Origin: Acidobacteriota bacterium
GTDB lineage: Bacteria; Acidobacteriota; Vicinamibacteria; Vicinamibacterales; CAVVIG01
Direction of reading: 5' to 3'
Assembly: GCA_003223775.1 (NCBI GenBank)
Contig: QHWK01000029.1
Location: 1-8,098 of the forward strand
Length of the DNA: 8,098 nucleotides
This document shows, in pieces, positions 1 to 5,078 of this stretch. The notes beneath the pieces are model-generated. The model had not been told where the DNA came from and searched no databases. It worked only from the letters and a program-made list of their open reading frames with translations. Made by a program: the position numbers and the translations under genes. How positions within the stretch are numbered: position 1 is the first letter of the stretch; each line of letters opens with the position of its first letter.

Positions 1-915
1 ACGCGCAGCGGCAACACCGAGACGCCCGACGACACGTGGAGCACCTGGTCGGCGGCGTACACCAACGCCGACGGCTCGCCGATCACGAGCCCGAAGTCGC
101 GCTACCTCCAGTGGCGCGCGGTCCTGACCGGCAAAGGCGACTCGCCGGTGCTCACCTCGGTGACCGCCGCGTATCTGCAGCGCAACCTGCGGCCGGTCGT
201 CCGCAGCATCACCGTCCATCCCGCGGGCATCGTCTTCCAGAAGCCGTTCTCGACGGGCGATCCGGATCTCGCGGGTTTCGAGGATCAGTCGACGCCGGAG
301 CGCAAGCTCGCCGCGCAGGCGGGCGCGCAGTCGGCCGGCGGCTCGTCGCTCGGCCGGCGCACGTATCAGAAGGGGCTGCAGACGCTCCAGTGGAAGGCCG
401 AGGACGAGAACGACGACGATCTCACCTACGACGTGCTGTACCGCCGCGAGGGTGAAACGGCGTGGAAGACGCTCCGCAAGGGCGTCGCCGAGTCGATTCT
501 CGTCTGGGACACGACGACGGCCCCGAACGGGACGTACTTCGTGAAGATCGTCGCCTCCGACGCGCCGTCCAATCCGCTCGCGACGGCGCTCACCGGCGAG
601 CTCGACAGCGCCGCGTTCGAGGTGGACAACACGCCGCCGTCCATCGCCGTCACCAACGTCCGCGTTGTCTCAGGCCGGACGGTGATCTCGTTCGACGTCA
701 AGGACGACCATTCACCGATCCGCGGCGTCGAGTACTCGTCGGACGGCCAGCGGTGGCGCGGCGTGTTCCCGGTCGACGGCATCGCCGACTCGCGCGAAGA
801 GCACTACGAGCTGCCGATCGAAGGCGAGCTCGGCGACCGCGGCATCACGCTGCGCGCGAGCGACGCGATGAACAACGTCGCGACGACCCACGTCGACGCG
901 CCGCGACGGCGCTAG
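1..915 (+). CDS. Secreted Ig-like/beta-rich hypothetical protein, C-terminal 304 residues (5' end outside window)
   Basis: The frame is open from base 1 to a TAG at 913-915, so the gene enters from the left and only its C-terminal part is present. The first in-frame ATG/GTG-type starts lie inside clearly coding sequence and are not taken as the real start. The visible protein begins with a Trp/Tyr-rich stretch (DTWSTWSAAY, then RYLQWRAVL) typical of beta-sandwich or beta-propeller repeats. It continues with two Ig/fibronectin-like units: roughly residues 120-200, with the strand-like motifs TYDVLYRREGE and GTYFVKIVASDAPSN, and roughly 205-300, beginning at the junction DNTPPSI and containing FDVKDDHSPI and GVEYSSDG. 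The DNTPP and 'S.DG..W' motifs are common in extracellular Ig-like repeats. No membrane anchor is visible at the C-terminus, which ends in a basic tail. Similar large hypothetical proteins occur in acidobacterial genomes (from memory). Function is unknown; an extracellular or periplasmic binding or scaffold role is inferred. Confidence 0.85.
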   Translation, partial: TRSGNTETPDDTWSTWSAAYTNADGSPITSPKSRYLQWRAVLTGKGDSPVLTSVTAAYLQRNLRPVVRSITVHPAGIVFQKPFSTGDPDLAGFEDQSTPERKLAAQAGAQSAGGSSLGRRTYQKGLQTLQWKAEDENDDDLTYDVLYRREGETAWKTLRKGVAESILVWDTTTAPNGTYFVKIVASDAPSNPLATALTGELDSAAFEVDNTPPSIAVTNVRVVSGRTVISFDVKDDHSPIRGVEYSSDGQRWRGVFPVDGIADSREEHYELPIEGELGDRGITLRASDAMNNVATTHVDAPRRR

Positions 916-947
916 GGATTGGGGATTCGGGATTCGCACGAATCCCG
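915..947. repeat. GGGATT heptamer repeat with inverted copy
   Basis: Starting on the last base of the upstream stop codon there are three tandem GGGATT(G/C) heptamers (915-921, 922-928, 929-935). They are followed after a 4-base loop by the inverted copy GAATCCC (940-946). The last direct copy and the inverted copy form an 8-bp stem (928-935 with 940-947). There is no T-tract, so it is not a convincing intrinsic terminator. Tandem GGGATT-type strings of this kind are seen between genes in other GC-rich genomes (from memory). A small dispersed intergenic repeat is the best description. Confidence 0.55.
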
Positions 948-966
948 GATGGCGAAAGGAGACGCC

Positions 967-1240
967 ATGACTATCTCCGCGCGTTTGCTCGCCCTGGCCG
1001 ATCTCGCATTGGCCGCCGCCGGCCTCACGCAATCGCCCGTCACGAACATCGATTCGGCAAACACCGGGACGATCACCGGCCGCGCCGTCTTCGACGGGGT
1101 GCCGGTGTCGCGTGCGGTGCTCAACATGAGCCGCAACCCCGGAGGCGTGGCACGAGCGGTTCGGCAGCTCGACGCGTTCGGCGAGGGTCGAACCGGGCCG
1201 AAGCGACGCGAACGACGTTTACATTCAGGAACCGCTGACG
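967..1240 (+). pseudogene. Decayed 5' stub of a secreted carboxypeptidase-regulatory/plastocyanin-like protein gene
   Basis: An ATG at 967 has a good Shine-Dalgarno GGAG (958-961, 5-base spacer). It opens a frame encoding a signal-peptide-like start (MTISARLLALADLALAAAG), then TNIDSANTGTITGRAVFDG and VSRAVLNMSRNP. The 'GTITGxxxFDGxPxxRAxxxMSxxP' pattern resembles the N-terminus of carboxypeptidase-regulatory/plastocyanin-like secreted proteins (recognised from memory, not searched). After about residue 58 the similarity stops. The same frame continues only as low-complexity Arg-rich sequence antisense to the anti-sigma and sigma genes. In another frame (about 1139-1250) a protein-like stretch containing SDANDVYIQEPL can be read, which suggests a frameshift or deletion junction near 1140. 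The right limit is approximate. The stub converges on the 3' end of the anti-sigma gene. It could instead be a very short functional exported peptide, but that is less likely. Confidence 0.45.
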
Positions 1241-1251
1241 GCGGGAGGGGC

Positions 1252-2076
1252 CTACGCGCGCGCTGCGCGAGCGCGGGTCAGGGTGGCGATCTTCTTCGCC
1301 GGCAGCGGGACGTCGAGCGGCGTCGGCTGCTTGCTGGCGCGGACCGTCGTCTGCTCGTAGAGCCAGATCGGAATCGCGAGGCGGGTCGAGAGCCGCGGAT
1401 CGAGGCGCGAGCGCGAGACGACGTCGAGGAGATCCTCGATCACCTGCAGATCGCCGCCGAGCGCCGCGCGGCGCGGCTCCGCGCGCAGCACGGCGAGGTT
1501 CGCGAGGCGCCCCTGCCGCGTGACAACGGCCTCCAGCGCGAACACCGCTTCCTGCTCGTCCCATTCGTTCGCGCGCGCGAAGCGCTCGTTCCACCGCGCG
1601 CGGCAGCCCGAGGCATCGGTGATGTCGTTGCCCGATTCGCATTCGAGCGGCGTCGCCAGCACTTCCATGACGGCGGCGAGCGAGTCGGGCCGATCGGTCG
1701 TGGCGAAGCGCATCATGCCGAGCATGATGACGAGGCACACGGCGGTCGCCGTCGCCGCGCCGAGGCCGGCGTACACGAGGTGCATGTCCTCGAACATCAG
1801 CCGCAGCGTCGTGAAGAACGACGCATCGTCCTCGGCCTGCATGCGGCTGACGACGGTGGACGTGAAGACGGCGGCTTCGTCCTGCGTGAGGAGCGCGCGG
1901 CGCGGCGCGAGCGAATGCAGCGCGGCGCCGACCGCGCGGAAATCCTCGAGCGCCTCGGCGCAGCCGTCGCACCACTCGAGGTGCGCGTTCACCGCGATTT
2001 GATCGGCGACGCCCAGCTCGCGATCGTGGAAGGCCTGGAGCCGCCGCCGCGTCGACGCGCAGGTGAGCGGCTTCAT
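1252..2076 (-). CDS. Membrane anti-sigma factor (zinc-finger) with TonB-C-like periplasmic domain
   Basis: A 274-residue protein whose ATG (2076-2074) overlaps the TGA of the sigma gene as ATGA, so the two are co-transcribed and probably translationally coupled. The cytoplasmic N-terminus has the zf-HC2/ZAS anti-sigma motif H-x3-C-x2-C (H32, C36, C39), with C6 as a possible further zinc ligand. This type of domain binds and holds the cognate ECF sigma factor. One membrane segment is seen at about 101-122 (VYAGLGAATATAVCLVIMLGMM). The remaining ~150 residues would be periplasmic and include C146 and C158. Residues ~176-247 resemble a TonB C-terminal domain: FALEAVVTRQGRLANLAVLR followed by DPRLSTRLAIPIWL and TTVR, which lines up with the TonB encoded in this window (ILEAVIDVNGAVTSVRVLR, TPTLLNGVAVPVAL, TVRF). 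The assignment as sigma regulator is firm from context and motif. The TonB-like domain is my reading of the pattern. The in-frame sequence upstream of this ATG lies within the sigma gene in another frame and is not part of the protein. Confidence 0.88.
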   Translation of the reverse strand: MKPLTCASTRRRLQAFHDRELGVADQIAVNAHLEWCDGCAEALEDFRAVGAALHSLAPRRALLTQDEAAVFTSTVVSRMQAEDDASFFTTLRLMFEDMHLVYAGLGAATATAVCLVIMLGMMRFATTDRPDSLAAVMEVLATPLECESGNDITDASGCRARWNERFARANEWDEQEAVFALEAVVTRQGRLANLAVLRAEPRRAALGGDLQVIEDLLDVVSRSRLDPRLSTRLAIPIWLYEQTTVRASKQPTPLDVPLPAKKIATLTRARAARA

Positions 2077-2678
2077 GCGGTCCTCGCTTCGCGCAGCTCG
2101 AGGCGCAGCGCCTGGCGCGCGCGCGTGAGCCGCGACTTCACCGTGCCGACAGCCACGCCGAGCGAGAAGGCGATCTCCTCGTAGCTCAGGCCGTCGATCT
2201 CGCGCAGCACGATGGCCGTGCGCTGGTCGAACGGCAGATGATCGAGCGCCTGCTGCAGCCGCTCGGCGAGCTCCTTCTGCGCGAGCAGGCGATCCGGCGT
2301 CGATTCGCCGCCCGACCGGAAATCGCCGTGCGCTGCGACGTGCTGATCGAGTGACACCTGGTCGGCGCGGTGGCGCCGCCGCCAGAACCGGTGGCGGTTG
2401 CGCGCCTGGTTCACGGCGATGCGGTAGATCCAGGTGCGCAGGCTCGATTGGCCGCGGAATCGGTGGATGGTGCGGAAGACGCGCAGGAAGACTTCCTGCG
2501 ACAGGTCGAGCGCCTCGTCGCGGTCGCCGAGCAGATTCATCGCCAGCTGGATGACCATGCGCTGGTGATCGCCGACGAGCTCGGTGCACGCCAGCTGTTC
2601 GCCGGCTGCACACCGCTGCACTAACGCCGCCTCACGGCCGCCGACGTCGGACCAACTAACGACCCGCGCCTGTTTCAC
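2073..2678 (-). CDS. ECF (RpoE-like) RNA polymerase sigma factor
   Basis: A 201-residue sigma70-family ECF factor that directs RNA polymerase to a small stress or envelope regulon. Sigma region 2 spans about residues 19-98, with the core-binding signature DEALDLSQEVFLRVFRTIHRF and the -10-recognising part SLRTWIYRIAVNQARN. After a basic, Asp/Ser-rich linker (~100-139), sigma region 4 (~140-195) has the helix-turn-helix LPFDQRTAIVLREIDGLSYE and IAFSLGVAVGTVKSRLTRAR. Length is normal for the family. The frame is open to a GTG at 2690, but I chose the GTG at 2678: it has a GGAAG Shine-Dalgarno (2688-2684) with a 5-base spacer. The upstream promoter predicts a transcript start near 2693-2691, which would leave no leader for the 2690 start. 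The stop overlaps the anti-sigma start (ATGA). The gene is likely autoregulated through the promoter at 2700-2727. The specific ECF subgroup cannot be named from sequence alone. Confidence 0.95.
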   Translation of the reverse strand: MKQARVVSWSDVGGREAALVQRCAAGEQLACTELVGDHQRMVIQLAMNLLGDRDEALDLSQEVFLRVFRTIHRFRGQSSLRTWIYRIAVNQARNRHRFWRRRHRADQVSLDQHVAAHGDFRSGGESTPDRLLAQKELAERLQQALDHLPFDQRTAIVLREIDGLSYEEIAFSLGVAVGTVKSRLTRARQALRLELREARTA

Positions 2679-2690
2679 TGAGACTTCCAC

Positions 2691-2727
2691 TATAGCAAGT
2701 TAGACCCCGCCTCGGCTGGAGAGTTCC
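2691..2727 (-). promoter_or_regulatory. sigmaE/ECF-type promoter of the sigma / anti-sigma operon
   Basis: Read on the minus strand, -35 GGAACT (2727-2722) is followed by a 16-bp spacer and -10 GTCTAA (2705-2700). This is nearly the textbook sigmaE/ECF consensus (GGAAC about 16 bp GTCTAA). The transcript start is predicted near 2693-2691, about 14 bases before the GTG at 2678. It lies in the divergent region between the sigma gene and the TPR gene, as expected for an ECF gene that activates itself. No comparably good promoter reading the other way was found in 2691-2798. Confidence 0.75.
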
Positions 2728-2798
2728 GGCCGGGGCCCGCTGGCAGCGAAAAACGGCGCAAATCCGCGACGGAGAGCTCGGCTGATAGGATGGGCCCC

Positions 2799-4193
2799 GT
2801 GAAGCGGGCGATCGTGCTCGTGGCGCTGCTCGCGCTGGCCGGCGCTGCCGTGGCCACGGCCTACCAGGCCGTCGCGCGGCAGCGCGACTACGCGGCGTTC
2901 TTGACGCGCGGCGACGCCGCGCTGCGCGACGACCAGACCTTCGCCGCCATCGAGGCCTACAGCGGCGCGATCGCGCTCAGGCCCGATTCGATGCTCGCGC
3001 ACTTGCGCCGCGGCCAGACGTACCAGCGCCGCGGCGATCGGGGCGATCTCGAAGCCGCCGCCCGCGATTTCCGCAAGGCCGCTGCGCTCGATCCCACGGC
3101 GACGCGTCCGCTCGAGGCGCTCGGCGACGCGCTCTACCAGCTCCAGCGATACGCTCGAGCGGCGGAAGCCTACGAGTCGTACCTCCATCTCGACGATCGC
3201 TCCGCGCGCGTCACCTACCGCCTTGGGCTCACGCGCTACCGCCAGCATGACATCGATGCGGCCGTCGACGCGCTCGGCGATGCGCTTCGCCTGGACGATC
3301 GGATGGCCGACGCGCACTACCTGCTCGGGATGTGCCTGCGCGAGACGCGGCGTGCGCCCGACGCCGTCCACGCGTTCGAGAAAGCGGTCGCCATCGAGCC
3401 GGGCATGCTCGCGGCGCGCGAAGAGCTCGCCGATCTCTATCGCGCGCTCGATCGCCGGACCGAGGAGCTCGCGCAGCTCCAGATTCTCGCGGGGCTCGAC
3501 CGCGATCGCGTCGCGCGGCAGGTCGCCGTCGGCATGGCACACGCGCGCGCGGGCCGCTGGGATCTGGCGATCCTCACGCTCGGGAGCGCGCTCGAGCGCA
3601 GCCCGAACGATCCGGAGATCTTCCGTGCGCTCGGCGAAGTGTGGCTCGACCGCCCGCGCGACGATCGCGCCTTCCTGAGCAAGGCGCGCGAGGCGCTCGA
3701 GCGCGTCGCCGCGAGCCCGGCCGCGACGAGCCGTGCCCTCACGTTGTACGCGCGCGCGCTCGTCCAGAACGGCGACGCCGCCGGCGCCGAGCGCGCGCTC
3801 GAGGCCGCGACGACGCGCTTTCCGATCGATCCGGCAGCGCTGCTGCTCTATGCCTCGACGGCGGAAAAGCTCGGACATCCCGGCGCCGCGCGCACCGCGC
3901 TCATCCAGTACGGCGCGCTGACATCGTCGGACGCGGATCGCGCGCCGCGGGCGATCCAGATCGCCGCGCTCTCGATCCGCCTCAACGATCCGCAGACCGC
4001 CGTCGAGTGGCTGTCGCGCGCCGCGGCCGCGAGCCCGGCCGACATGCGCCTTTTGGCCGCGCTCGCCGACGCGCAGATCCGCGCAGGCGATCGCGATGCC
4101 GCGCAGGCGACGATCGCGCGCGGGCTGGAGAAAGATCCCGGCAACGCCGCGCTCATCGCCGCTGCACAGCGGCAATCACGCATGCAACGCTAG
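2799..4193 (+). CDS. Membrane-anchored tetratricopeptide-repeat (TPR) protein
   Basis: A 464-residue protein. Residues 4-22 (AIVLVALLALAGAAVATAY) after a basic MKR form a signal-anchor or signal peptide. The rest, about 31-460, is a continuous array of helical TPR units, with recognisable pairs such as FAAIEAYSGAIALRPD, YARAAEAYESYLHLDD, IDAAVDALGDALRLDD, PDAVHAFEKAVAIEPG, WDLAILTLGSALERSPND and RDAAQATIARGLEKDPGN. TPR arrays are protein-protein scaffolds, so it probably faces the periplasm and binds a partner; no enzyme motif is seen. I chose GTG at 2799 because AGGA (2787-2790) sits 8 bases upstream and the protein then begins MKRAIVL. The ATG at 2790 is in the same frame but would have the AGGA overlapping it and no spaced ribosome site. 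The gene is divergent from the ECF operon and 78 bp upstream of tonB on the same strand. Exact function is unknown. Confidence 0.9.
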   Translation: MKRAIVLVALLALAGAAVATAYQAVARQRDYAAFLTRGDAALRDDQTFAAIEAYSGAIALRPDSMLAHLRRGQTYQRRGDRGDLEAAARDFRKAAALDPTATRPLEALGDALYQLQRYARAAEAYESYLHLDDRSARVTYRLGLTRYRQHDIDAAVDALGDALRLDDRMADAHYLLGMCLRETRRAPDAVHAFEKAVAIEPGMLAAREELADLYRALDRRTEELAQLQILAGLDRDRVARQVAVGMAHARAGRWDLAILTLGSALERSPNDPEIFRALGEVWLDRPRDDRAFLSKAREALERVAASPAATSRALTLYARALVQNGDAAGAERALEAATTRFPIDPAALLLYASTAEKLGHPGAARTALIQYGALTSSDADRAPRAIQIAALSIRLNDPQTAVEWLSRAAAASPADMRLLAALADAQIRAGDRDAAQATIARGLEKDPGNAALIAAAQRQSRMQR

Positions 4194-4198
4194 CGCGC

Positions 4199-4233
4199 GG
4201 AACCTTGCGGCGCGGCGCGTGTCCAATTGAGAG
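4199..4233 (+). promoter_or_regulatory. sigmaE/ECF-type promoter upstream of tonB
   Basis: GGAACC (4199-4204), a 16-bp spacer, then GTCCAA (4221-4226). Elements and spacing match the sigma-operon promoter (GGAACT-N16-GTCTAA) with one change per hexamer. It starts 6 bases after the TPR stop codon. The transcript start is predicted near 4233, giving a leader of about 40 bases that contains the AGGAGG ribosome site. This suggests that tonB is a direct target of the ECF factor at 2073-2678 and need not depend on readthrough from the TPR gene. Confidence 0.65.
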
Positions 4234-4260
4234 AGCCGGCGTACGACACTGCGCTCGCCG

Positions 4261-4266
4261 AGGAGG
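4261..4266 (+). promoter_or_regulatory. Ribosome binding site that fixes the tonB start
   Basis: AGGAGG lies 5 bases before the ATG at 4272. It selects this ATG over the in-frame TTG at 4227, which overlaps the -10 region of the promoter and so could not be translated from that transcript. A second ATG at 4267 is out of frame. Confidence 0.8.
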
Positions 4267-4271
4267 ATGCG

Positions 4272-4946
4272 ATGCGGCGCTCGTCCACGATCGTCTCCAT
4301 CGTCGTTCACGCGATTGTCGTCGCTGGCGCGTTGATGGCGCAGTTGGTCGCCGTCGGGCCGCTGCCGGCCGTGCCTCACGAGCCGATGACGCTTGTCGGC
4401 GTGATCCCGGTTCGCGTCATCGACATTCCGCTTCCACCGCCGCAGCACGCCGCGCGCGGGCCCGCGTCGGTCGATCCCATCGGGCCGTCTGTCGCGCCGA
4501 TTGAAGCGCCGGCGGGCGTCGCGCATGAAGCGGCGCCCACGTGCACCGACTGCACGACGACCGATGCGATCGGCGTCGAGCGCGGGGTCGGTTCGTCGGA
4601 GATCTTCGGCCGCGCCGATCCGATTCCGGCGGCGGCGCCGCCGCCCGCGCCGCAGACGCCGATTCACCTGCGCTCCGACATGCAGGCGCCGCGCAAAATG
4701 CGGCATGTCGATCCGGTCTATCCGCGCGTCGCTCAAGCCGCGCATATCGAAGGTACCGTCATTCTCGAGGCGGTGATCGACGTGAACGGCGCCGTCACCT
4801 CGGTCCGCGTGCTGCGATCCATTCCGCTGCTGGATCAAGCGGCGGTCGATGCCGTGCGCGCGTGGACGTTCACGCCGACGCTCCTCAACGGCGTGGCGGT
4901 GCCGGTCGCGCTGACGGTAACGGTCCGCTTCGAAATGACGCGCTGA
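4272..4946 (+). CDS. TonB-family energy transducer
   Basis: A 224-residue TonB protein, which couples the inner-membrane proton-motive force (through ExbB/ExbD) to outer-membrane receptors. Residues 6-28 form the single N-terminal membrane anchor and contain the S-x3-H motif (S9, H13) found in TonB anchors. Residues 30-135 are a Pro/Ala-rich periplasmic spacer (IPLPPPQ, AAAPPPAPQ), shorter than in Escherichia coli TonB and without Glu-Pro/Lys-Pro repeats. The spacer also carries an unusual C-x2-C at 91-94. The C-terminal TonB domain spans about 145-221, with the conserved YP (Y150-P151) in HVDPVYPRVA, then IEGTVILEAVIDVNGAVTSV, a helix AVDAVRAWTFTP and final strands VPVALTVTVRF. No exbB or exbD is in the window. 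The start is set by AGGAGG. The gene appears to have its own ECF promoter and converges on the large regulator downstream. TonB paralogs are common in acidobacteria, so no specific transport substrate is implied. Confidence 0.93.
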   Translation: MRRSSTIVSIVVHAIVVAGALMAQLVAVGPLPAVPHEPMTLVGVIPVRVIDIPLPPPQHAARGPASVDPIGPSVAPIEAPAGVAHEAAPTCTDCTTTDAIGVERGVGSSEIFGRADPIPAAAPPPAPQTPIHLRSDMQAPRKMRHVDPVYPRVAQAAHIEGTVILEAVIDVNGAVTSVRVLRSIPLLDQAAVDAVRAWTFTPTLLNGVAVPVALTVTVRFEMTR

Positions 4947-4974
4947 CGCGCGTCGTGGAAAACCCACAGAATTG

Positions 4975-5046
4975 CCGGCGGCCTCCGGTCGCGCAGGCCT
5001 GCAGCCTGCCAACGGCCGCCGGGCAGCCCTGAAGGGCTGCGCTACA
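4975..5046. repeat. Compound palindromic REP-like intergenic element
   Basis: In the convergent gap between tonB and the sigma54 activator, a 9-bp outer stem (4975-4983 CCGGCGGCC with 5014-5022 GGCCGCCGG) encloses a smaller hairpin (4993-4998 GCAGGC with 5004-5009 GCCTGC). Directly abutting it is a second perfect hairpin, GCAGCCC TGAA GGGCTGC (5023-5040, counting the full stem), followed by GCGCTACAG. The order 'GCAGGCCTGCAGCC ... GCAGCCCTGAAGGGCTGC GCTACA' matches intergenic repeats I recall from acidobacterial genomes. It may also act as a two-way transcription barrier, although no T-tract follows. The rest of the gap, 4947-4974 and 5047-5078, shows nothing recognisable. Confidence 0.7.
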
Positions 5047-5078
5047 GGTAAACTTTGCAACGCGCTCGTGATTGCAGA

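Noticed and set aside
928..947. Intrinsic terminator for the first gene
   Set aside because: The 8-bp stem is present but followed by GATGGCG, with no T-tract; described as a repeat.
1148..1164. Possible sigma54 (-24/-12) promoter TGGCACG-N4
   Set aside because: The -24 half matches but the -12 half reads GTTCG where TTGCW is expected, and no intact gene lies downstream on that strand.
1140..2184. Plus-strand frame continuing from the decayed gene through the sigma/anti-sigma region
   Set aside because: Beyond ~1140 it is low-complexity and antisense to well-supported genes, so it is treated as accidental readthrough, not a 400-residue protein.
2077..2613. Upstream extension of the anti-sigma frame into the sigma gene
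   Set aside because: It lies inside the sigma gene in another frame. The ATGA overlap at 2073-2076 gives the natural start.
2700..4175. Minus-strand open frame (about 491 codons) opposite the TPR gene
   Set aside because: No domain or ribosome site; Arg/Ala-rich shadow of a clear TPR coding sequence.
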